Assembly: GCF_003265705.1 (NCBI RefSeq)
Contig: NW_020312904.1
Span: 6,639,714-6,703,713, forward strand
Length of the DNA stretch: 64,000 nucleotides
Origin: Callorhinus ursinus
Taxonomy: Eukaryota > Chordata > Mammalia > Carnivora > Otariidae
Direction of reading: 5' to 3'
The position numbers and the translations under genes are program-made. A model generated the notes under the pieces. That model did not search any database and had not been told where the DNA came from. It saw only the letters and a program-made list of their open reading frames with translations. This document shows, one piece after another, positions 1 to 11,500 of this stretch; within the stretch, counting starts at the first letter, position 1, and each line of letters starts with the position of its first letter.

Positions 1-245
1 TGGACTTATGATAGGTGGAGCAAAACCAGATCCCTTTGAATACACAGGACCCAAAACTCTCCTTATAGGATGTGCTTCTTATAGAAAGAATCTGACTGAC
101 TCTTTGGGGGAACAGCTGCACCAGGCAGTGGGAACTAAGAGTAGGTATGTCACATAGCTCCAAACGGGTCCAAACTGTGGCTCTGCTTAGTCCCATCTCT
201 ATATAATCACAACCTTTGGTTATAATCAGTGAAACAGGTGAACAG

Positions 246-412
246 GTTCCCTTTGCAGGGGAGAACATGATGGAATTCCACCTTCAGGAGACTTGGGACT
301 TACTAACCCTTCTAGGTCACTGAACCTCAGTTTCCTTTGCAGGGCAGAACATGATGGAATTCCACCTTCAGGAGACTTGGACTTACTGATCCTTCTAGGT
401 CACTGAACCTCA
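246..412. repeat. Tandem duplication, two units of about 84 bp
   Basis: The unit beginning gttccctttgcagggg and ending tcactgaacctca occurs at 246-329 and again at 330-412 with only a few differences. Confidence 0.85.
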
Positions 413-432
413 CTTCAAATCCACCTGGTACA

Positions 433-645
433 GGGGCACCTGGGTGGTTCAGTCGGTTAAGTATCTGACTCTGGGTTTCAGCTCAGGTCATGATCTCAGG
501 GTCAGGAGATCAAGCCTATCCCCCCCACCCCCACACCCAAGTTCGGGTCTGCACTCAGCAAGGAGTCTGCTTGAGGATTCTCCCCCTCTGTCCCTCCCCC
601 CACTCACACATGCTCTCTCTCTCAAACAAATAAATCATTTTTTTA
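433..645 (+). mobile_element. Can-SINE (tRNA-Lys-derived)
   Basis: Head ggggcacctgggtggttcag, CT-rich middle and A-rich tail are present. The target duplication aaatccacct is at 418-427 and 646-655. Confidence 0.92.
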
Positions 646-1173
646 AAATCCACCTAGAATAAAGAGCAGAAGACAAAGTCTAGTTGCTACTCTTTTAGAA
701 TTCTAATCCCAGAATATGTCTGCCAGACGTCAGTTATTTAGAGAACTATTCCAGCATAAAAGAGACCTCACCCCTTGACCCTATTCCCAACTTACCATCA
801 CATTCCAGCAGAAACTGAAAAGTTGAATGAGGAATAGGAACCCTATTCCTGCTCTGGTTGGTAGAATCCCTCTTCCTCTCCTTGTCACTTCTGCCCATGT
901 AGAGAGGTTTAGAAGTGAGAAAAGAAGAAACTCTTAAAAGAAAAAAAAAATCCTTATCACTTTCCTCAAAAAATTTTAAGAGAAAGAGATCTGGAACCTG
1001 TGACCCACATTTAAGATCCATACGGTCTAAATTCTCTATCTGGAACCTTTAGAAAAGGGTTAAACCTACGTTTTCCCTTTCTACTTCTTCCCTTCGTGAC
1101 AGTCGTCTGGGCATACCAGCAATCCCTTGTGCTACTGACATCCAGCTTCCTAGACCCATGACTCTGTGCCGGT

Positions 1174-1372
1174 AATTTTTTTTTTTAAGATTTTATTTAT
1201 TTATTTGAGAGAGAGAGAATGAGAGACAGAGAGTATGAGAGGGAAGAGGGTCAGAGGGAGAAGCAGACCCCCTGCTGAGCAGGGAGCCCGATGTGGGACT
1301 CGATCCCGGGACTCCAGGATCATGACCTGAGCCGAAGGCAGTCGCTTAACCAACTAAGCCACCCAGGCGCCC
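1174..1372 (-). mobile_element. Can-SINE
   Basis: Inverted copy from poly(T)-aagattttattt to ccacccaggcgccc. The imperfect target duplication is tgtgccggtaattt / tatgccagtaattt. Confidence 0.92.
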
Positions 1373-2140
1373 TATGCCAGTAATTTCTAAGAGGAATCTG
1401 GAGCTATATTATCATATGCCTTCTTCAAGATCTCCTGCTCTCTACAAACTGGACATGAAGCTCTTTTTCTTGGAAAGGAAAGAGTGGTCCTTGACTTGTC
1501 TCATTGCTGGGAAGAGTTTTAAGGGCTAGCATATTCCAGACACTTACAGGACTTTAATTCTAATATCCCCTCATTCCAGAAAGTGTTTCCCAAAGTTTGT
1601 TCCACTGAGTAATAGTCTTTCCAAAACATTTAGTGAATAAAATAGTCTAAGGTCAAATAATTTTGAAAAAATAGGTATATTTTGAAAGTCTCTCCCTCTT
1701 GGAGATTTATGTTCATTAGTATATTCAAGGTGCTGAGAAATCATGAAGTAAAAAAATCTGTTCACCTGGCTTTTTCAAATATATAACTCAATAACCCCCT
1801 TTTTCACATAAGACCCATTAACATCCACCACTTCCTTAGGAAAGGCTGTCTTGACAACATAGGAGCATCTGGTTTCCTAACTGTTACAATGAGGATTAAT
1901 CAGTAACTCCTACCTCTTTTAAGGAAATAATCCAAGATTGAAAAAAAAAAAAGTTCTATATAAGGGAAGTTAACTACACTGTTGTCTGTAATAGCAAAAA
2001 CCTGGAAACAACTAAAATATCTTACAATAGAGATCGAGAAAACACATAATGGTGCAACCCTGTCAGAATATCATGTAAACACTAACAATGTTTATGAAGA
2101 ATTCTTAAAAGCCTATGAAACTCATCAAACTATACATTAA

Positions 2141-2330
2141 GGAGCGCCTGGGTGGCTCAGTCATTAAGTGGCTGCCTTTGGCTCAGGTCATGATCCCCAG
2201 GTCCTGGGGTCAAGCCCCATGTAGGGCTGCCTGCTCAGCGGGGAGCCTGCTTCTACCTCTCCCTCTGCCTGCTGCTTCCCCTACTGTGCTCTTTCTCTGT
2301 CAAATAAATAAATAAAATCTTTTAAAAAAA
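2141..2330 (+). mobile_element. Can-SINE
   Basis: Full-length copy with target duplication tacattaa at 2133-2140 and 2331-2338. Confidence 0.92.
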
Positions 2331-2466
2331 TACATTAAATATATGCACTTTTTAATGTATCAATTATACCTCAAAGCTATTATAAAAAAACCCTATGAAA
2401 ATGTAAAGTGTCAGGTGAAACACTGTATGTATAGCATGTTTTCAGCTACATACAAAATATACATAG

Positions 2467-2656
2467 AGGGGCGCCTGGGTGGCTCAGTCGTTAAGCATCT
2501 GCTTTCGGCTCAGGTCATGGTCCCAGGGTCCTGGGATCGAGCCCCACATCGGGCTCCCTGCTCCACGGGAAGCCTGCTTCTCCCTCTCCCTCTACCTGCT
2601 TGTGTTCCTCTCTCCTTGTGTCTCTCTCCGTCAAATAAATAAATAAAATTAAAAAA
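2467..2656 (+). mobile_element. Can-SINE, first of a head-to-tail pair
   Basis: Full-length head, body and tail. The flank atatacatag precedes this copy and recurs after the next one, so the second SINE inserted at the tail of this one. Confidence 0.92.
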
Positions 2657-2666
2657 TATATATATA

Positions 2667-2874
2667 GGGGCGCCTGGGTGGCTCAGTCGTTAGGCGTCTG
2701 CCTTCGGCTCAGGTCATGATCCCGGGGTCTTTGGATCGAGCCCCGCATCGGGCTCCCTGCTCCGCGGGAAGCCTGCTTCTCCTCCCACTCCCCCTGCTTG
2801 TGTTCCCTCTCTCACTGTGTCTCTCTCTGTCAAATAAATAAATAAAATCTTAAAAAAAAATAAAAAATAAAAAA
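2667..2874 (+). mobile_element. Can-SINE, second of a head-to-tail pair
   Basis: Full-length copy about 10 bp after the previous SINE. The A/T-rich tail runs into atatatatacatag, the duplicate of the first copy's flank. Confidence 0.92.
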
Positions 2875-3134
2875 AATATATATATATACATAGAAAAAAA
2901 CATATGATTTAAATGTCTTCTGGGCCTGGTAATGCTGTGCACTACAGCTTCTGAAACCCTTCTGCTATATATCTAAAAATACTTGATATAATATTTTTAA
3001 GACCTCACTTTTAGGTGGCCTGATGAGCCTGAAAGAAAGCAAGAAAAGGCCAATTAAATCAGGATGTTGGTCAAGGTAGGGGGAACAGTGAGCTTTTAAG
3101 AGGCTGAAAACCTTGGAATAGTCTAGAATAGTCT

Positions 3135-3320
3135 AGAACAATAGTTCTCAGCAGGGAAGGCATTGACCCCCAGGGGGCAATTATGAAGTAAGTGGTGGTG
3201 TTTCTGGTTATCACAGTTAGAGGCCACTGTTGGTATTTGATAGGTGAAGGGTCAAGGATACTAGATATCCTGAAAAGTACAGGGCAGTTCCTCACAACAA
3301 ACAATTGTCCTATATCCCCT
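3135..3320 (+). mobile_element. MER5A-like hAT DNA transposon remnant
   Basis: It has the pattern ttctcagc...cccccagggggcaattatg...acagggcag...acaacaaacaattgtcc, typical of the MER5A family and strongly diverged. Confidence 0.55.
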
Positions 3321-3779
3321 CATGACTTTCAAATGAATCTCTGGCCATTGATAAAGGTGAAACATGTGCTTGTGATCACTTAAGCCTAGAGCCTAACCCT
3401 GTTTTAAATGATTTTAATACACACAGAACTCTTCAGGAATTCAACCACTGCGTAAATCAAGGGAAACTAAACTCTTTTATTTGGAAATTTGTCAAGAATT
3501 GTTCATTTTGGAAAATGACATTGCCAATGGCATTGCCAGCATGGTATTCAAGTTACTAATACAACATACATGGATCAGTTGGCTTTCCTAGTGTTTACAA
3601 ATTTGGTGAATCTATGTATGGGGGGTGAGCAAGTGATTACTTTGTTGTCTTCTAGTATGGTGGAATTTGAGCATTTATATATTAAAATACTTAAAATTTT
3701 AGTTCAAACTAGTTTTCTATTATTTCTTTACATCACATTTATGGTATTATATATTGATTTTGTTTGAAATGGTGTGGAA

Positions 3780-4790
3780 TCATACACAGTGGTCTACAAA
3801 TTTCATTCCAATGATCTAAAGGAGACATTACAAATTATTTGTTATGGGGGCATTCGGTCTCATGGGATTGAAATTCACCATAGTATATAATCCCTACAAC
3901 TTGCCTTTCTCATTTAACATTAAGACAGAAAATTTTGCACATGTAGCTTAGATGTACCATAGTTTATGTAAATATTTACTATTAGTGAACACATAGGTTA
4001 TTTCTAATTCTGTGATGTTAGAAACAATGTAATAACATCTTCCTACACACATCTTTGTGCACATGTGCAAGGATTTCTCAGGAATCCTGAGAAGTGAAAC
4101 TGCTAAATCTTGAGTATCTTTTAACCTTTAAAAGGAACTGCCAAATTTCCTTCTAAAAATTAATACCAAGTTATACTCTCACCAATATTGTACAAAATAA
4201 CCTTTTCCCTACATGTGTTCCTTCTCAACACTTAAGTTTTTCAATCTTTTCAATATTTGTAAATCTTTGGAGATACAATTGTTTCTCATGTTGAGTTGCG
4301 TTTTCCTAACACTAGTCAAGTTGAATAAACGTCTTTTCAAATGTTTCTAAGCCACTCTATTGCCTCAGTTAATTGGGAATTCACATCTTTTGTCCATTTT
4401 TTCTTTTTGATTGACTTGTAGGAGAACTTCATATATTCTGACTATAAATTATTTGTTTAACACATGTTGGAGATTAACTTTCTCCTATTCTGTTTCCTAT
4501 CTTTTAATTTTGGTCATATAGAAGTTTCAAATTTTGATATAGTCAACCTTATCACTGCTTTCCTATATTGCTTCATTGCTTTTGATCTTCTTTTTTGTTT
4601 TTGATCTTCTTAAAGAAGGTTTTTCCTACATCCAGATATCATTTTCAGTGGCCACATAATATTCCACTGTGTGGATATGCCATGATTTATGAAATTCTCT
4701 CTCACTAATGGAAATTTAGGTTGGCCCATCCTTTCAATAATATAAACAATGCTGTGAAAAACAACTAAGTGTTCAACTTGATATTTCTAA
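3780..4790 (-). mobile_element. Old L1 fragments
   Basis: AT-rich sequence with L1 3'-region features read antisense, such as ttttaacctttaaaaggaactgcc, gattgacttgtaggag and cacataatattccactgtgtgg. No usable frame remains. Confidence 0.55.
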
Positions 4791-5052
4791 CATATTTTAG
4801 CAAACAGCATAATAAATGTTTCTTGAGTGGGGGAGGGAAGAAAGGCGGGGAAGCTTTTTCCACCCTCACGTATGTTAAAAAATACAGGCCAATGTCAACC
4901 AAATTATCAGGGAATTAGCTCTAATTCTACTTCTCCTTTGGCCCATCTAATCAAGAGTTGACTCAGCTTCTAAAGTCTAGGCATGGAAGTAAAGCTTTAT
5001 CCTCCCCCTAAGACTGCCCTCCCTCAGGGTGCCACACTACCTCAGACATGCC

Positions 5053-5058
5053 TTTAAT
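5053..5058 (-). terminator. WBP2NL: Possible WBP2NL polyadenylation signal (ATTAAA)
   Basis: The plus strand reads tttaat, so the minus strand reads ATTAAA, about 75 bp after the WBP2NL stop codon. It is the nearest variant signal downstream, but transcripts could equally run on to later sites. This is a motif match only. Confidence 0.25.
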
Positions 5059-5131
5059 CACATACCTGAGTCCGCCTTCTTGTCCTGACCTTGGTTCTTG
5101 AGTGCCACTTTGCTTGGTGAGTCTTCAAGGG

Positions 5132-5529
5132 TTATTTCCTGAAAGATGGTGGCTGGGCCTCGGAAGATGAAGCAGGGGGAAGAGAAGGCTCATGTCCAGC
5201 AGGCTGGGCTGCCATAAATCTGCTAGACCCAGCTCCATTTCCAGCAGGTGGAACTTCATATCCTGGAGGAGGGGCTTCATTTGCAGCCGGTGAAGCTTCA
5301 TTTCCAGCTGGTAGGGGTCCGTATCCTGCAGGGGGGGTTCCACATACCCCAGGTGGGGGTCTGTATCCCACAGGTGGGGACCCATATCCTGCTTGTGGGG
5401 GTCTGTATCCCACCTGTGGGGTTCCATACACCCCTGGCGAGGGGCCATATCCCGCCTGCAGGTGTCCGTATCCCACTTGTGGGGTTCTGTATCCTGCCTG
5501 TGGGGGTCCATAGACAACAAATGGGTATG
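5132..5529 (-). CDS. WBP2NL: WBP2NL terminal coding exon 6 (repeat tail)
   Basis: This 398-bp final coding exon has acceptor ccttctcag at 5530-5538 and ends in TAA at 5132-5134. It encodes residues 173-304, starting [14 protein letters not shown]. About eight degenerate units of seven to fourteen residues of the YG-x-P-P/Q-x-G-Y type follow, and then an N-E-A/PPAGN block and an Ala/Ser/Pro-rich end ([12 protein letters not shown]). Low-complexity ORFs in other frames across this exon come from the 21/42-bp repeat. Confidence 0.95.
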
Positions 5530-8500
5530 CTGAGAAGGAAAAAAAAATCAGTTACTCATTTTTTAGAGTGGACACGGAGTAGGTAAGAAGGAGGAAGAAG
5601 AAAACTGACACAGGAAGAGAATTCAGGCAGAATAATGCTAAAACCAGATCCTTCAGCCACCACCAGATGAAGGCTTTATCATTTCCTGTTGTGGAGGGGT
5701 TCAAATTAACATGAAAATAACCCTACGGTTATATCTCTATATTACTTATAGTTGTGCTCATATATATAATTTACTTAATAAATTTTGTTTGAGTATGAAG
5801 AAAGTTATACATGCTCAGTGAGGAATATGCATTTGGAAAATAGAGAAAAGATGAACTTTAAAAGTCATCTATAATTCCACTCTCAAAGACTCTCAAAAAC
5901 TGAATATTTTGGTGATTTCTTTGTAGGATCTCTGTTAATATTTTTAAATAATCACAATCATAACACCCACACATTTTTTTATCTGGCTCTTTTTACTTGA
6001 CATTATAAAAAATTTCTTTATATTATTAACATATTTCATACATTAAAAGCTGGACAATATTTTATCACATGGATAGGTGCTACTTAATTTCCCTGCTGTA
6101 GGAGAGCATGTTGTTTCCAACTTTCTTTTTTTTAGATTTTATTTATTTATTTATTTGAGAGAGAGCACGCTCGAGCTTAAGCATGGGAGGGGGGAGGGGC
6201 AGAGGGAGAGGGAGAAAGTCTTAAGCAGACTCCACACTGAGCTTGAAGACGAGGCGGGACCCGATCTCAGGACCCTGAGATCACCACCTAAACCAAAACC
6301 AAGAGTCTGACACTTAACTGCACCACCCAGGCACCCCTGTTTCCAACTTTCTAATTCACATTGCAATAAACCTGGGCTTTATTTATTTTCTTGGCTACAT
6401 TTCCAAAGTGGTTTAACTGAGTCAATGAATGGACAACTGTCAAGTTATTTTGCTGTAATACATATTTATGTTTCAGCTAACTAGAAAAAACTTTAAAAGA
6501 ATTGTCTTAAAGATTCTCAAAGAACTAAAGGAAAATGTGGAGGAAGTCAAGAAAATGATGTACGCTTCAAACACAAATATCAGTAGAGGTGGAAAACTTT
6601 ACAAGAAACCAAAAAGAAATTCTGGAGCTGAATAGTACAGTAACTGAAATGAAAAATTCACTAGAGGGATTCAATTCAGATTTGAGTAGGCAGAAGAATG
6701 AATTGGTTAACTTGAAGATAAGACAATGGAAAGAGTAGAGGTTGAGGAATAGGAAAAAAAAAAAAAAAACAACCCAACCAAACACTGAAGAACAGTGAAC
6801 AGAGGGACCTGTGGAACACCACTGAGCAGATCAACATACATACCGTGGAAGTCCCAGGAGGAGGAGAAAAAGGGACAGAGCAAATATTTGAAGAAATAAT
6901 GACTGTAAACTTCCCACATTTGATGAAAACATGAATATAAACATCCAGGAAGCTCAATAAACTTCAAGTAAGATCAACTTAAAGAAACACAAGCTGAGAT
7001 ACATTCTAATTAAACTTTCAAAAGACAGAGACAAAGGGAGAATCTTGAAAGCAACAAGAGAGAAGTGAATCGTCACATACAAGGGATCCTCAATAAGATA
7101 ATTAGCAGATTTCTCATCAGAAGCTTGAGAGGCCAGAAATAAACTGTCAAACAAGAATCCTCTATTTGGCCAAACTCCTTCAAGAGTGAGGGAGAAATGA
7201 AGATGTTCCCAGATAAACGAAAGCTGAAGGAGTTCATTCTTGCAGGGCAAGAAGTGCTTAAGGTAGTCCTGCAGGGTGAAGTGAAAGGACAACAGACAAT
7301 AATTGAAAGCCATCTTTATAGAAATAAAGATCTCAGTAAAGGTGAATCACTGGACAATTACAAAAGCTAGTATTTTTCTACAATGGCTTGTAATTCCATT
7401 TTTTTTTGTTTTCTACATAATTTAAGAGACTAATGCATTTATTTATTTATTTTAAAGATTTTTATTTATTTATTAAAGAGAGAGAGAGAGAGAGCGCATG
7501 AAAGTGGGAGAAGGAGCAGAGGGGGAGAGAGGAGGAGGGGGAAAGAATCTCAAGCCTGACTGAGCACAGAGCCTGACACAGGGCTCGATCTCACGACCCT
7601 GAGATCACAACCTGAGCTGAAACCAAGAGTCAGAGGCTTAACCAGCTGAGCCACCCAGGCACCTCTAAGAGATGAATGCGTTTAAAAGAATTATTAGATT
7701 ATATTTTTAGGTACACAACTATAAAGATGTAATTTTGTGACATCAGTTGTGTACAAAACTAAAAGCTGGTAGACATGTATGTCATGTTCCAAGGAGAACT
7801 CAAGAAACGGCTACATTTTGGGGCCTGTTGACAGCCTGTTAGGAGACCCTCTGTGGCCCACCTATAGGCTGCGGACCACGTTTGAGAATCACTGTGGACA
7901 GGCACAACTATTAAAGGGCACAGGGCATAAAGCTGGAGTCCTCAGTGAGGGTGAAGGGCATGGCACAAGCAGGATGGCTATACTTGTGTGAAGTGGGAAG
8001 GGGGAGGTGGGGAAGAGCACACTTTTTCTGCTCAGGCTCTAGGCAGGAAGTGACTGTTCCCGCTAACAGGAGTTTCCCAGGTATGCTCCATATGTGTACA
8101 TTACAATTAAAAGTAAGCCTGAAACTGAAGCCCAGTCACTTGCTGACCTGCCACTGGGCTTCAGTCTAGAAATGAAGTCATGGACTCAACTATTTTCCAA
8201 TTCCCTTAACTTCTCCTATTTCTCCTGTAGCAGAGTTGGAGGCAAATTAATAATGAGTGGATCTTTGAGCCCCTGGCATACTTTTCCACCTCCCAAGGAA
8301 AACTTCCCTGCCATTCCTTACCTGGACAAGGCATCTGTTGGGAGCACATCATGCCCCCCTGCCCAGTAAATACGTACAGTCCTGGAGTGCTGAACCAGTA
8401 ATTTACACTTCCAAGTGGAACTCCTCTGGCAGCTGAGAAGACAAGTTTGGCAAAATAAGGACTTCTTAATTCTTTTAAGTCAGATGTACAGTAGCTGTCA

Positions 8501-11500
8501 ACCAAATAATTAACAGAGTATCAACCATCATCTTACATGTGTGTCCAACAATGTTCCCAGGATACAAGAGAAAAAATATACACCTCCCTTGTCCTGAATT
8601 GTATGCTTCTTGAGGGCAGAGATTGTGTCTTATTTGCCTGTGCTTTATTCAGGGCCTAGCATAGCACTTACCATAAAAAATATTCAGAAAACATTTCCAA
8701 GTGAGGATTCTATCAAGTTGGCAAGATACCTCCATTAAAGACCAATGTAATGGCAACCTGATACAGAAGAAAGAGAGAACTTCTTGTTATCTTCCTCCGC
8801 ATCTCTCTTATAAGGACTCCTGTGATGGCATTTGGGACCCACCTGGATGATCCAGGGTAATCTCCTCATCTCAAGATCCTTAAATTAATTACATCTGCAA
8901 AGATTCTTTTTCCAAACAAGGCAGCATTCACAGATTCTGAGGATTCGGACATGGCTATGTCTTTGGGAACCGGTATCAGCCCACCACACTAATTTCTGGC
9001 CCATGGCATATGACCAGAAGTGACGTACACCGCTTCCAGGGCTTTCCTGGTGCCAGCTTCCCTCTCCTTCCCTCTCTGCCGGCTATCCAGAGGGGCCGTG
9101 GAAGCCATGCTTTAGAGACGGCAGAGACCCTGGTACCCTGGGTCCCTAAAGGGCTCTGTGGTTCAGAGCCCCCTTTTGCCCCTGCTGGTTGTCCTTTCCG
9201 TAAGCAGTAATACGTACCACCCTAAGCTATGGATAGTCCGGGGCTTCTCTGCTTCGGTAGCAGCACTGTGTCAACGAATTCGCTGTAAACCGGACGTTGG
9301 GCTCTTTGCCCCTGTTATCCTCCTTTTCAATACCCTATTAACAGTCTTCCCAGAAGTAATTATTTTATTAATTTATGTTGGCTTATTTCTTCTTTTTTAA
9401 AAATATTTTATTTACATATTTGACAGAGAGAGCGCGCGAGCACAAGCAGGGCGAGCGGCAGGCAGAGGGGGAGGGAGAAGCGGGCTCGCCGCGGGGCCGG
9501 GCGCCGGCCGCGGGGCTCCATCCCAGGACGCCGGGATCGGGGCCTGAGCCGCAGGCAGCCGCTTGGCCCACGGAGCCGCCCAGGCGTCCCTGTTCGCTTA
9601 TTTCTTACCTGACTCTCACTAGACTGTCAGTTTAACAATGGTAGGGACTATGACGCCCTGTGCACTGCTGTGTTCTCAATTATCTCATACAGTGTTTGGC
9701 AAACAATAGGTACTCAATACATATTTGGTAAAAACAAGAACCAAAGAGCCCCAACAAGTCAGCTCTGCAGAGGGGAAGGGACTTCTGCAAAGTGTCAAAG
9801 AATCAGATCATGAAGCATGATGGGTAGTTAACTTAAAGGCCTCAAGGAAGCCCATTTCACAAGCTCTGACTCTTACTGGGGGAGTGGGGGTAGGCTCCCA
9901 CACTTAAGCCATGATATAATCAGACCCACAGTAGGTCCAGACATTGGGCCAAGTTCACATAAGTTGCCTAAACTCTTCCCAAGTAGCTATGTAACTGCTG
10001 GGACTCTGTAGCTTTGCAGGCCAAGGAACAGATCTTAATGAGAGCACAAAGAGGATCCCCACACGTTGCCTGATTCTTAGTCCATAATCCTAAAAATAAG
10101 ACCCTCTCAGTACTGTAAGGCCAAAAATAAGAGTAAACTCAAGACCCAGTATGCAATTATTCTGAGTTCTGCAGACATCTGTAGCAAAGAGGAGCTGGAC
10201 TTCCAAGTGTCCCCTGACTCTGGGTCCCACATGGCTATGCTCTGTCTGCCAGGACACCTTGTTATCCAATGTCAGGCTTCCAGATGCTGTCTGCCCTTTG
10301 GACAACGATGAGCTGTTGGTTGGGTACAGTGTGTGAACTCCTTGGCCTTTATATCTTTGCACTGTATCTTAAAGGTAACAGTAAAAAAATTTCTTACTCC
10401 TCAGTTTCCTATATATGGCTTTTCTGCCACCTGTCTTCGTTTTTTTTTTTGGCTTGATTTTTTTTATTTTTTTATTGTTATGTTAATCACCACACATTAC
10501 ATCATTAGTTTTTGATGTAGTGTTCCATGATTCATTGTTTGTGCATAACACCCAGTGCTCCACGCAGAATGTGCCCTCTTTAATACCCATCACCAGGCTA
10601 ACCCATCCCCCCACCCCCCTCCTGACTAGAAACCTCAGTTTGTTTTTCAGAGTCCATCGTCTCTCATGGTTGGTCTCCCCCTCCGACTTACTCCCCTTCA
10701 TTCTTCCCCTCCTGCTATCTTCTTCTTTTTTTTTCTTAACATATATTGCATTATTTGTTTTAGAAGTACAGATCTGTGATTCAACAGTCTTGCACGATTC
10801 ACAGCGCTTACCATAGCACATACCCTCCCCAATGTCTATCACCCAGCCACCCCATCCCTCCCACCCCCCACCACTCCAGCAACCCTCAGTTTCTTTCCTG
10901 AGGTTAAAAATTCCTCATATCAGCAAGGTCATATGATACATGTCTTTCTCTGATTGACTTATTTCACTCAGCATAACACCCTCCAGTTCCATCCACGTCG
11001 TTGCAAATGGCAAGATCTCATTCCTTTTTATGGCTGCATAATATTCCATTGTGTATATATACCACATCTTCTTTATCCATTCATCTGTCGATGGACATCT
11101 TGGCTCTTTCCACAGTTTGGCTATCGTGGACATTGCTGCTATAAACATCGGGGTGCACGTACCCCTCTGGATCCCTACATTTGTATCTTTGGGGGAAATA
11201 CCCAGTAGTGCAATTGCTGGATCATATGGTAGCTCTATTTTCAACTATTTGAGGAACCTCCATACTGTTTTCCAGAGTGGTTGCACCAGCTTGCATTCCC
11301 ACCAACAGTGTAGGAGGGTTCCCCTTTCTCCGCATCCCCGCCAACATCTGTCGTTTCCTGACTTGTTAATTCTAGCCATTCTGACTGGTGTGAGGTGGTA
11401 TCTCGTTGAGGTTTTGATTTGGATTTCCCTGATGCCAAGTGATGTTGACCACTTTTTCATGTATCTGTTGGCCATTTGGATGTCTTCTTTGGAAAAATGT

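Noticed and set aside
2115..2642. Small ORFs with GSVVKxLLSAQVM-type sequence here and at many other places
   Set aside because: Translations of Can-SINE heads, not genes.
1..5000. Search for NAGA at the left end
   Set aside because: NAGA is expected beyond WBP2NL from human gene order, but no exon of it was recognised; the stretch is repeats and unremarkable sequence.
5125..5586. Extra ORFs (131 aa minus, 112 aa plus) across WBP2NL exon 6
   Set aside because: Shadow frames of the in-frame DNA repeat encoding the WBP2NL tail.
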